Assembly (NCBI RefSeq): GCF_002428305.1 | Contig: NZ_DIVJ01000017.1 | Location: 61,781 to 76,980 of the forward strand | From: Flavobacterium sp. UBA6135 | Lineage (GTDB): Bacteria > Bacteroidota > Bacteroidia > Flavobacteriales > Flavobacteriaceae | Length of the DNA: 15,200 nt | Reading direction: 5' to 3' | In this document: positions 4,186-11,554 of the stretch, one piece after another | Layout of the letters: every line of letters starts with the position of its first letter | Numbering within the stretch: position 1 is the first letter of the stretch | Position numbers and translations under genes: made by a program | The notes under the pieces: model-generated | Told to the model about the DNA's origin: nothing | The model's input: only the letters and a program-made list of their open reading frames with translations | Database searches by the model: none

Positions 4186-6789
4186 TTATGATACTAATTC
4201 ACTTTGATTTCTAAAAACCAATTCGTTATTAAAACTATCAAGCAAAATGATGCTGTCAGTTTTTACAGTGCCGCTCAAAATTTCTTTTGATAATTTGTTT
4301 AACACTTCGCGTTGAATAACTCGTTTCACCGGTCTTGCTCCGAATTGCGGGTCATAGCCTTTCTTCGCCAAATAATCAATGGCTTCCGGAGTGGCATCCA
4401 TCGTGATGTTTTGCTGAGCTAACATTTTGGTGACACTTTTTAACTGCAAGCCAACAATTTCTCGAATGTTTGCATTGGATAATGGCGTGAACATGACGAT
4501 TTCATCAATTCGATTGATAAATTCGGGACGAACAGTTTGTTTTAATAAACCTAATACTTCCACTTTGGCGGCTTCGGTTGCGGCTTCAATTCCGCTCGAT
4601 AAATTTTCAAATTTCTCTTGAATAATATGACTTCCCATATTGGAGGTCATAATAATAATGGTGTTTTTAAAATCGGCTACGCGACCTTTATTATCGGTTA
4701 ATCTTCCTTCATCCAACACTTGTAAAAGGATGTTGAAGGTGTCGGGATGTGCTTTTTCAATTTCGTCTAACAACACGACGGAATAGGGTTTTCTTCGCAC
4801 GGCTTCGGTCAACTGACCGCCTTCGTCATAACCCACATATCCGGGAGGAGCACCTACCAAACGGCTCACGGCATGACGTTCTTGGTATTCGCTCATATCA
4901 ATTCGAGTCATCGCGTTTTCGTCATCAAATAAATATTCGGCTAGTGCTTTGGCTAACTCGGTTTTTCCGACTCCGGTTGTTCCTAAGAAAAGAAAGGTTC
5001 CGATGGGTTTTTTCATATCTTGTAATCCGGCACGGCTTCTGCGAACGGCATCACTAATGGCTTCGATAGCTTCTTCCTGACCCACGACACGGTGGTGTAA
5101 TTCGTCTTCTAATTTTAATAATTTATCGCGTTCGCCTTGTAGCATTTTGGTCACGGGAACGCCGGTCCATTTGGCTACAACTTCGGCAATGTCCTCTCGG
5201 GTTACTTCTTCTTTAATCAATGAAGTTCCCGATTGATTTTCTTGCAATTGAATTTGCAATTTGTCCAAACGTTCTTGTGCTTCTTTGATTTTTCCGTAAC
5301 GGATTTCGGCTACTTTTCCGTAATCGCCTTCGCGTTCGGCACGTTCGGCTTCTAACTTGAAGTTTTCAATTTCAATTTTGACGTTTTGGATATTATCTAC
5401 TACTTCTTTTTCGGATTTCCATTTGGCAAAAATCTCGTTGCGTTCTTCTTTTAAATTGGCTAATTCCAATCCTAATATTTTCAATTTGGCTTCGTCATTT
5501 TCGCGTTTGATGGCTTCGATTTCGATTTCCAATTGCATAATTTTTCGATCTAAAACATCCAATTCTTCAGGTTTGGAATTGATTTCCATTCGCAATTTAG
5601 AAGCGGCTTCGTCCATTAAATCAATGGCTTTGTCCGGCAAAAATCGGTTGGAAATATAGCGTTGCGATAATTCAACGGCAGCAATAATGGCTTCGTCTTT
5701 GATTCGCACTTTATGATGCGTTTCATATTTTTCTTTGATTCCGCGTAAAATCGAAATCGCACTTTCAGTATCCGGTTCATCGACCATAATTTTCTGAAAA
5801 CGTCGTTCAAGGGCTTTGTCTTTTTCAAAATATTTTTGGTATTCGTCTAAAGTCGTCGCACCAATCGCACGCAATTCGCCACGAGCCAACGCAGGTTTTA
5901 AAATATTGGCAGCATCCATCGCACCTTCGCCACCACCGGCACCTACTAAGGTGTGGATTTCATCAATGAATAAGACAATATCTCCTTCTGCGGCAATAAC
6001 TTCTTTGACAACGGATTTCAGGCGTTCTTCAAATTCGCCTTTGTATTTTGCACCGGCGATTAACGAACCCATATCTAACGAAAAAACAATTTTGTCTTTT
6101 AGGTTTTCAGGAACGTCGCCATCTACAATTCGATGGGCTAAACCCTCGGCAATGGCGGTTTTACCAACACCGGGTTCACCAACCAACATGGGGTTGTTTT
6201 TAGTTCTTCGGGATAAAATTTGCAACACTCTTCGAATTTCTTCATCACGACCAATGACTGGGTCGAGTTTGCCGTTTTTAGCTAATTCGTTGAGGTTTTT
6301 GGCGTATTTATTCAATGCGTTATACGTTTCTTCGGCAGAAGCAGACGTCACGCGTTCGCCTTTTCGCAATTCTGAAATGGCGGCTTCTAACCCTTTTTCA
6401 GTTACACCTTGGTCTTTTAAAATCTGAGCGACTTTACTTTTGGATTTGAAAATGGCTAAGAGTAGATGTTCAATCGAAACGTATTCATCATTCATTTTTT
6501 TGGCAATGATGGAAGCTTCGTTTAGCATCGTTCCGGCCTCTCTGGAAAGCATAATTTCGCCCCCGGAAACTTTTGGAAAACTTTGAATTGTACTATCTAA
6601 GATTTGGGAGAACAAGTTGACATTCACATTCATTTTTTTTAAAATAAACGGAGCAACGTTTTCATCTACTTCTAAAATTCCTTTAAAAAGATGTTCGTTT
6701 TCCAGTTGTTGCTGACCAAAACCTTGTGCAATTTGCTGAGCTTGCTGCAAAGCTTCTTGCGATTTAATGGTTAAATTTTTTAAATTCAT
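4186..6789 (-). CDS. clpB: ATP-dependent disaggregase ClpB
   Basis: An 867-residue Hsp100 chaperone of standard length. It threads aggregated proteins through a hexameric ring in the cytoplasm, working with DnaK. Domains: Clp N-domain (about 1-145); first AAA+ module with Walker A GEPGVGKT (204-211), Walker B ending DE (276-277) and pore loop AKYKGEFEERL (Tyr249); middle coiled-coil domain (about 400-530), the hallmark separating ClpB from ClpA and ClpC; second AAA+ module with Walker A GTTGVGKT (603-610), Walker B LLDE (673-676) and pore loop GYVGYDE (Tyr651). The start is the ATG at 6787-6789. I found no CIRCE-like inverted repeat or clear -7 box upstream, so heat regulation is not visible. 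The gene appears to be transcribed alone. Its 3' end is followed by the MITE-like element and then a terminator. Confidence 0.98.
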   Translation of the reverse strand: MNLKNLTIKSQEALQQAQQIAQGFGQQQLENEHLFKGILEVDENVAPFILKKMNVNVNLFSQILDSTIQSFPKVSGGEIMLSREAGTMLNEASIIAKKMNDEYVSIEHLLLAIFKSKSKVAQILKDQGVTEKGLEAAISELRKGERVTSASAEETYNALNKYAKNLNELAKNGKLDPVIGRDEEIRRVLQILSRRTKNNPMLVGEPGVGKTAIAEGLAHRIVDGDVPENLKDKIVFSLDMGSLIAGAKYKGEFEERLKSVVKEVIAAEGDIVLFIDEIHTLVGAGGGEGAMDAANILKPALARGELRAIGATTLDEYQKYFEKDKALERRFQKIMVDEPDTESAISILRGIKEKYETHHKVRIKDEAIIAAVELSQRYISNRFLPDKAIDLMDEAASKLRMEINSKPEELDVLDRKIMQLEIEIEAIKRENDEAKLKILGLELANLKEERNEIFAKWKSEKEVVDNIQNVKIEIENFKLEAERAEREGDYGKVAEIRYGKIKEAQERLDKLQIQLQENQSGTSLIKEEVTREDIAEVVAKWTGVPVTKMLQGERDKLLKLEDELHHRVVGQEEAIEAISDAVRRSRAGLQDMKKPIGTFLFLGTTGVGKTELAKALAEYLFDDENAMTRIDMSEYQERHAVSRLVGAPPGYVGYDEGGQLTEAVRRKPYSVVLLDEIEKAHPDTFNILLQVLDEGRLTDNKGRVADFKNTIIIMTSNMGSHIIQEKFENLSSGIEAATEAAKVEVLGLLKQTVRPEFINRIDEIVMFTPLSNANIREIVGLQLKSVTKMLAQQNITMDATPEAIDYLAKKGYDPQFGARPVKRVIQREVLNKLSKEILSGTVKTDSIILLDSFNNELVFRNQSELVS

Positions 6790-6837
6790 TTGTTTTATTT
6801 TTATGTTTTTGAGACAAGTAAATGCCCAGTATTTCGG

Positions 6838-6845
6838 TATCTTTG
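6838..6845 (+). promoter_or_regulatory. Candidate -7 box (TATCTTTG) for ytxJ
   Basis: An exact match to TAnnTTTG on the plus strand, about 108 bases upstream of the ytxJ start codon. The nearest TTG (6809-6811) is 26 bases away, longer than the usual spacing of about 19, so the promoter is weakly supported. Confidence 0.35.
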
Positions 6846-6953
6846 TTGAAGTTTAGTCAACTACTATTCCAAACCATAATCTAAGACAAAATGGCTGATT
6901 TTTCAATAAAATCACCTTAAAAGCAAGTCAAAATGTCTTGAAACACGTCAAAA

Positions 6954-7343
6954 ATGAGTTTTTTTACTAATTTATTCGGGAATTCAGAAGAGGGAAAATC
7001 ATCCAAAGTAGGATGGAGGAGGCTAACCGATTTAGGTCAGCTTAATGAGCTTATCGAATTATCGCACCAACAACCGGTTTTAATATTTAAGCATAGCACA
7101 CGATGCAGTATAAGCCGTTTTGCGTTGAAGAACTTTGAAAACGAGTATGATTTTGCCGAAGAAGATTTACAACCGTATTTTTTAGACTTATTAGAATACA
7201 GAAACATTTCTAACGAAATTGCCAATCGGTTTGAAATAACGCACCAATCGCCACAAATCCTTCTGATCAAAGAAGGGAAATGCGTTTATCATGAATCACA
7301 TGATGGGATTGATGTTGGGAGTTTGAAGAGGGTTTTGGGTTAG
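6954..7343 (+). CDS. ytxJ: Bacilliredoxin-like protein YtxJ
   Basis: A 129-residue cytoplasmic thioredoxin-fold protein of the YtxJ family, thought to remove bacillithiol from protein thiols as a monothiol redoxin. The family signature is clear: a central strand LIFKHSTRCSISR (43-55) with the single reactive Cys51 followed by Ser-Ile-Ser, then HQSPQILLIKEGKCVYHESHDGI with the cis-proline, and the conserved HD/HDG-type end. Cys51 is the only cysteine in the active-site motif, in agreement with a monothiol mechanism. The start is the ATG at 6954. The gene is divergent from clpB (164 bp apart) and convergent with the lipoprotein gene. Its presence implies that the organism makes bacillithiol, although none of the biosynthetic genes lie in this window. 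Confidence 0.9.
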   Translation: MSFFTNLFGNSEEGKSSKVGWRRLTDLGQLNELIELSHQQPVLIFKHSTRCSISRFALKNFENEYDFAEEDLQPYFLDLLEYRNISNEIANRFEITHQSPQILLIKEGKCVYHESHDGIDVGSLKRVLG

Positions 7344-7374
7344 TTGCAGATACGCACAAAGTTTATCCTCAATC

Positions 7375-7467
7375 TTGTCATTCCGACGCAGGAGGAATCT
7401 CATAATAGGTTTTTTGTTAAATAATTTTTACATAAATTATGAGATTCCTCCTGCGTCGGAATGACAA
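7375..7467. repeat. Palindromic dispersed repeat, copy 2
   Basis: A perfect 32-bp inverted repeat: the left arm 7375-7406 starts TTGTCATTCCGACGCAGGAG and the right arm 7436-7467 is its exact reverse complement, around a 29-base AT-rich spacer. It lies between the convergent ytxJ and lipoprotein genes, which end at 7343 and 7504. Either transcript would form a very stable hairpin, though no U tract follows on either strand. It belongs to the same family as 179-283. Confidence 0.85.
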
Positions 7468-7503
7468 AAGGCTGGAAAATTCGTCTTAATAAGAAAAAAA
7501 AAC

Positions 7504-8685
7504 TTATCTTCTAATCCTATTTCTACTAATAATATCTTTCAACTTCATTTTCAAATCCTCCCCCGTATCATAAACCATTTGTTCATTTGTAGGGAAAGGC
7601 ACAGCTCTTCTGCCAAAATAAGTAACATATTGTTCGTCAAATGCTCTTCGGTCGCCTCGAACTGTGGCATAAATGTGCTCAAAAACAAATTCACTTCCTA
7701 AGGGATAGGTGTTCGTTAATTGATTGGTGTTGAAATCAATATAATCTACTTTTGCCACTACTTGACAAGCTTTGAATTGTGTAAATTCATAAGCCGTACC
7801 TTTAACCGTGATGAATTTGTCAACTTTTATTGGATTTCCTAAACTATCACGAACAATAGTTCCATTCGCATCTACCAAGTTTTTAACACCATCTTTTATT
7901 TGTCTTTCTTTCTCAAATTGCTTTTCACGGATTTGTTCCGGTGAAATAGTAATTTCTCTGAAGTTGACAATGATACCATAATCATAGTGGATGTCTTTAA
8001 CTCGATTACTGTGATAAACCGTCCATTTGTCGTTCAAGCCATACGTGCTAAAATCCAACAAATCATTTTGCAAACGAACAGGAATTACCATATTCGTTTC
8101 ATTTTTGGTGTAAACATGCACAAAATCGGTTCCTTTAAATTGAGCTTCGTCAATTAGTTTTGAGACATCTTTAAAGCCCGGATTGATTTTATTCAAATAA
8201 ATCAAATCATCAAAAACTTGACGTGATTGCATTTTATTAGCATTCTTTAATACGTTTTTTGAATTGGTATATAAATAATTGGATAAAGCATTTTTACTGT
8301 CAATTATTTCAGTAGAATAATCATCAAAAGGGAAAATAGCATTTTTATTTTCCTTTAAAAATCGCAAGGGTAACAACGGACGTATTTTCTCCTGACGATT
8401 GTTCAATTGAACATAGGTATTAAAAATGTTTTCCAAATTAGCAGGATTAGCATCTTTAGACCACATTTCAATGTTCCTTAAGTCACGCTCTTTTGCTTTT
8501 GCGAATGCTTCTTCAAGAATATACACATAATCTTGTTTGCCTTTTGCATTTTTATTTCCTCTCAAACTATTGATGGCGATGTCAATGGCTTGGTCATAAT
8601 TGCCTGAATTTAAAGCGTTAGTCGATTGTTTCACACCGCAAGAAACTAAACTTGCTAATAAAAGAAATAGTAAAATTCTTTTCAT
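7504..8685 (-). CDS. Lipoprotein of unknown function
   Basis: A 393-residue lipoprotein precursor. The basic N-terminus and hydrophobic stretch end in LVSC-G, with Cys16 as the lipidation site, so it should be anchored in the inner or outer membrane. Residues about 21-65 look like a TPR-type helical pair (NALNSGNYDQAIDIAINSL). The middle is helical, and the C-terminal half (from about 185) is richer in strands, for example a YDYGIIVNFREITISPEQ segment and a FITVKGTAYEF segment. I do not recognise the family. The start is the ATG at 8683-8685, with a candidate -7 box TATATTTG (8709-8716) just upstream. It is a single-gene unit between the fahA terminator and the repeat at 7375-7467. Confidence 0.85.
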   Translation of the reverse strand: MKRILLFLLLASLVSCGVKQSTNALNSGNYDQAIDIAINSLRGNKNAKGKQDYVYILEEAFAKAKERDLRNIEMWSKDANPANLENIFNTYVQLNNRQEKIRPLLPLRFLKENKNAIFPFDDYSTEIIDSKNALSNYLYTNSKNVLKNANKMQSRQVFDDLIYLNKINPGFKDVSKLIDEAQFKGTDFVHVYTKNETNMVIPVRLQNDLLDFSTYGLNDKWTVYHSNRVKDIHYDYGIIVNFREITISPEQIREKQFEKERQIKDGVKNLVDANGTIVRDSLGNPIKVDKFITVKGTAYEFTQFKACQVVAKVDYIDFNTNQLTNTYPLGSEFVFEHIYATVRGDRRAFDEQYVTYFGRRAVPFPTNEQMVYDTGEDLKMKLKDIISRNRIRR

Positions 8686-8708
8686 ATAAAAAGGAGTTAT
8701 ATTTTAAT

Positions 8709-8716
8709 CAAATATA
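8709..8716 (-). promoter_or_regulatory. Candidate -7 box (TATATTTG) for the lipoprotein gene
   Basis: An exact TAnnTTTG match on the minus strand, 24 bases before the start codon, identical to the boxes at 1402-1409 and 10088-10095. No TTG is found at the standard -33 spacing. Confidence 0.4.
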
Positions 8717-8736
8717 TAAAACAACTTCAAATAGTT

Positions 8737-8763
8737 AAAAAAAATCCGGTTATACCGGATTTT
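8737..8763 (-). terminator. Rho-independent terminator of fahA
   Basis: AAAATCCGGT (8741-8750) and ACCGGATTTT (8754-8763) form a perfect 10-bp stem with a 3-base loop. On the minus strand the stem runs into a U tract ending at 8737. It begins 5 bases after the fahA stop codon, so it clearly belongs to that gene. Confidence 0.92.
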
Positions 8764-8768
8764 AAATT

Positions 8769-10052
8769 TTATTTTCTAACGAATGAAGGGAGGAGTTTAC
8801 TGGACACCTCACCAAAACCAATTCGAATTTGACTATTTTGACAATAACCTTTCATGATAACAGTGTCGTTATCGTTTATAAACTTACGTTCAGTACCATC
8901 GTTCAGTTTAATTGGGTTTTTTCCACCCCAAGTTAGCTCTAACATAGAACCAAAACTATCCGGATTAGGTCCTGAAATGGTGCCACTACCCATCATGTCT
9001 CCTGAATTTACTTTGCAACCATTTGAAGTATGATGTGCCAATTGCTGTGCCATGGACCAATACATATATTTAAAGTTGGACTTGCTCACTAATGTAGGTT
9101 CTTTTTTATCAGGAGCAATATAGACTTCTAAATTTATATCATAGGCATTTTTTCCTTTTTGTTGTAAATAAGGTAGCGGAGCAGGTTCCTGTTTTGGCCC
9201 TTTTGTTCTGAAAGGTTCTAGAGCATCCATGGTTACAATCCACGGTGAGATAGAAGAGGCAAAATTTTTAGCCAAAAAAGGGCCAAGTGGCACATATTCC
9301 CATTTTTGGATATCTCTGGCACTCCAATCGTTTAATAAAACCATTCCGAAAATATAATCTTCAGCTTCAGCAACAGGAATGTTTTCTCCCATGATGTTGG
9401 CATCGGTTGTAATGAAAGCCGTTTCTAATTCAAAATCTACCAAACGAGAAGGACCAAAAACAGGCTGTGTGTCTCCGTTGGGTAAGGTTTGACCCATAGG
9501 TCTGTGAACCGGAATTCCTGATGGAACTATGCTGGAACTTCTGCCGTGATAACCTACCGGAATATGAAGCCAGTTAGGCAATAACGCGTTTTCAGGATCA
9601 CGAAACATTTTACCAACATTAGTAGCATGTTCTTTACTGGAATAAAAATCGGTGTAATCACCAATTAAAACTGGAAGTTGCATTTCAACTTCGTTGATAT
9701 TAAAAATTATAATATCACGATGATTTTCATTATCTCGCAATATCGAATTGGTCGCATCAAAAATATCAGCGATACGGTTTCGAACCAAACGCCATGTTTT
9801 TTTTCCGTCAGAAATAAAATCATTTAGCGTGTCTTGCATGAACATATCGTCGGTTAATTCGATACCCTCAAAATAATTTAACTGCTGCATGGCACCTAAA
9901 TCGATCGCACAATCACCAATTCGAGTGCCAATCGTAATGATGTCATCTTTAGTTAAAAATACGCCAAACGGAATGTTCTGAATGGGGAAGTCACTGGTAG
10001 CAGGGACGTTAATCCATGATTTTCTGTTGGGGTTGTTGGCTGTTATTGGCAT
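8769..10052 (-). CDS. fahA: Fumarylacetoacetase
   Basis: A 427-residue enzyme that splits fumarylacetoacetate into fumarate and acetoacetate, the last step of tyrosine and homogentisate breakdown. The length fits the FAH family (about 420). Residues known from mouse FAH are all present with a constant offset of nine. Asp135, Tyr137 and His142 lie in IGDYTDFYSSKEHATNVG, followed by Arg151. The metal ligands Glu208 and Glu210 lie in VDFELETAFI. Asp242 and Lys262 lie in the LLNDWSARDIQKWEYVPLGP region and just after it. The start is the ATG at 10050-10052. It is transcribed divergently from glyA, with a well-formed promoter (10088-10117) and its own terminator. The other tyrosine-degradation genes are not in this window. 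Confidence 0.97.
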   Translation of the reverse strand: MPITANNPNRKSWINVPATSDFPIQNIPFGVFLTKDDIITIGTRIGDCAIDLGAMQQLNYFEGIELTDDMFMQDTLNDFISDGKKTWRLVRNRIADIFDATNSILRDNENHRDIIIFNINEVEMQLPVLIGDYTDFYSSKEHATNVGKMFRDPENALLPNWLHIPVGYHGRSSSIVPSGIPVHRPMGQTLPNGDTQPVFGPSRLVDFELETAFITTDANIMGENIPVAEAEDYIFGMVLLNDWSARDIQKWEYVPLGPFLAKNFASSISPWIVTMDALEPFRTKGPKQEPAPLPYLQQKGKNAYDINLEVYIAPDKKEPTLVSKSNFKYMYWSMAQQLAHHTSNGCKVNSGDMMGSGTISGPNPDSFGSMLELTWGGKNPIKLNDGTERKFINDNDTVIMKGYCQNSQIRIGFGEVSSKLLPSFVRK

Positions 10053-10087
10053 TTTTTTTGTTGATTTAGTGTTGAAAAATTATCAAT

Positions 10088-10117
10088 CAAATATATTATT
10101 AACTATTAATTTAACAA
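10088..10117 (-). promoter_or_regulatory. Promoter of fahA
   Basis: On the minus strand a TTG (10117-10115) and the box TATATTTG (10095-10088) are separated by exactly 19 bases, matching the Bacteroidota TTG-N19-TAnnTTTG consensus. The start codon would lie about 30 bases after the predicted transcription start. Confidence 0.7.
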
Positions 10118-10135
10118 ACGATTTTCGTAATTTTG
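10106..10135 (+). promoter_or_regulatory. Promoter of glyA
   Basis: The box TAATTTTG (10128-10135) matches TAnnTTTG. A TTA (10106-10108), one base off TTG, lies 19 bases upstream. The predicted start of transcription is about 20 bases before the glyA ATG. It overlaps the -33 element of the opposing fahA promoter. Confidence 0.6.
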
Positions 10136-10161
10136 AGCTCAATTTAACGAAATATTATCAA

Positions 10162-11436
10162 ATGCAACGCGACGAACAAATTTTTGAGCTTATTTTAGAT
10201 GAGCAAGACAGACAAATACACGGATTGGAATTGATTGCTTCAGAAAATTTTGTAAGCGATCAAGTTATGGAAGCAGCCGGCTCGGTGCTTACAAATAAAT
10301 ATGCTGAAGGCTATCCTGGCAAACGTTATTATGGCGGTTGCGAAGTGGTGGATCAAGTTGAACAAATAGCAATTGATAGAGCAAAAGCTTTATTTGGAGC
10401 TGCTTATGCAAACGTTCAACCGCATTCAGGCTCTCAAGCAAATACAGCAGTTTTCTTTGCCTGCTTAAAACCGGGTGATAAAATCTTAGGATTTGACTTG
10501 TCTCACGGTGGACATCTTACGCATGGTTCTCCCGTTAATTTTTCAGGTAGATTATATAATCCTGTTTTTTACGGCGTTGAACAAGAAACAGGACTTTTGA
10601 ATTATGATAAAATTCAAGAAATTGCTACTAAGGAAATGCCAAAAATGATTATTGCAGGTGCTTCTGCTTATTCCCGTGATATGGATTTCAAGCGTTTCAG
10701 AGAAATTGCAGACAGCGTTGGAGCTATTTTATTGGCTGATATTTCGCACCCTGCTGGTTTAATTGCAAAAGGTTTATTGAACGATCCGGTGCCGCATTGT
10801 CATATTATTACAACTACAACACATAAAACATTGAGAGGCCCTCGTGGAGGAATGATTTTAATGGGTACTGATTTTGAAAACCCGTTCGGAATAAAAACAC
10901 CAAAAGGCGAAATCAGAATGATGTCATCATTATTGGATGCAGCTGTTTTCCCGGGAAATCAAGGTGGTCCGTTAGAGCATATCATAGCGGCTAAAGCCGT
11001 AGCTTTTGGTGAAGCCTTATCTGATGAGTTTTTTACGTATATGTTACAGGTTCAAAAAAATGCAAAAGCCATGGCCGCAGCATTTGTAAAAAAAGGTTAT
11101 AATATTATTTCCGGTGGTACAGACAATCACATGATGTTGATTGATTTGCGTAATAAAAATATTACCGGTAAAGAAGCAGAAAATGCTTTAGTGAAAGCAG
11201 AAATTACAGTCAATAAAAACATGGTTCCTTTTGATGATAAGTCACCTTTTGTAACTTCAGGGATACGTGTAGGAACTCCTGCAATTACCACAAGAGGTTT
11301 GGTTGAAGAAGATATGGAGACAATAGTTGACCTGATTGACACCGTAATTATTAACCATACTAATGAAGCGATAATTGAGCAAGTGGCCGATTCTGTTAAT
11401 GAAATGATGAGTGAGCGACCAATTTTTGTCTATTAA
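10162..11436 (+). CDS. glyA: Serine hydroxymethyltransferase
   Basis: A 424-residue pyridoxal-phosphate enzyme that interconverts serine and glycine while loading tetrahydrofolate with one-carbon units in the cytoplasm. The PLP lysine is Lys222 in TTTTHKTLRGPRGG. Other signatures are LELIASENF (22-30), YAEGYPGKRYYGGC (47-60), QPHSGSQAN (86-94) and LADISHPAG (191-199). I chose the ATG at 10162 because MQRDEQIFELIL aligns with the usual SHMT N-terminus. The reading frame stays open back to 9982, but those 60 extra codons overlap fahA and cover both promoters. The upstream context is A-rich with no Shine-Dalgarno site, as is normal in this group. It ends at a strong terminator. Confidence 0.97.
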   Translation: MQRDEQIFELILDEQDRQIHGLELIASENFVSDQVMEAAGSVLTNKYAEGYPGKRYYGGCEVVDQVEQIAIDRAKALFGAAYANVQPHSGSQANTAVFFACLKPGDKILGFDLSHGGHLTHGSPVNFSGRLYNPVFYGVEQETGLLNYDKIQEIATKEMPKMIIAGASAYSRDMDFKRFREIADSVGAILLADISHPAGLIAKGLLNDPVPHCHIITTTTHKTLRGPRGGMILMGTDFENPFGIKTPKGEIRMMSSLLDAAVFPGNQGGPLEHIIAAKAVAFGEALSDEFFTYMLQVQKNAKAMAAAFVKKGYNIISGGTDNHMMLIDLRNKNITGKEAENALVKAEITVNKNMVPFDDKSPFVTSGIRVGTPAITTRGLVEEDMETIVDLIDTVIINHTNEAIIEQVADSVNEMMSERPIFVY

Positions 11437-11463
11437 AAATTGTTAATAACATCTTAGAATTTG

Positions 11464-11499
11464 ACCTTCAGATAAAATTTTCTTCTGAAGGTTTTTTTT
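11464..11499 (+). terminator. Rho-independent terminator of glyA
   Basis: ACCTTCAGA (11464-11472) pairs with TCTGAAGGT (11484-11492), a perfect 9-bp stem with an 11-base loop, followed by a run of T to 11499. It lies 27 bases after the glyA stop. Confidence 0.93.
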
Positions 11500-11554
11500 A
11501 TATTTATAATTAAATTCGTAGGTTTTTATTTATCAAAATTTAAATCGTTTAAAT

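Noticed and set aside
5816..6427. Long plus-strand reading frame of 203 codons inside clpB
   Set aside because: It lies antisense to conserved ClpB coding sequence, has low-complexity Ser/Pro-rich composition and no family resemblance. It is a shadow of the real gene.
6790..6953. Heat-shock control site (CIRCE) upstream of clpB
   Set aside because: I looked for the long inverted repeat typical of HrcA sites and found none; no clear -7 box for clpB was visible either.
9982..10161. Possible 60-residue N-terminal extension of glyA
   Set aside because: The frame is open, but the added codons overlap fahA and both promoters and have no counterpart in the SHMT family, whose N-terminus fits the ATG at 10162.
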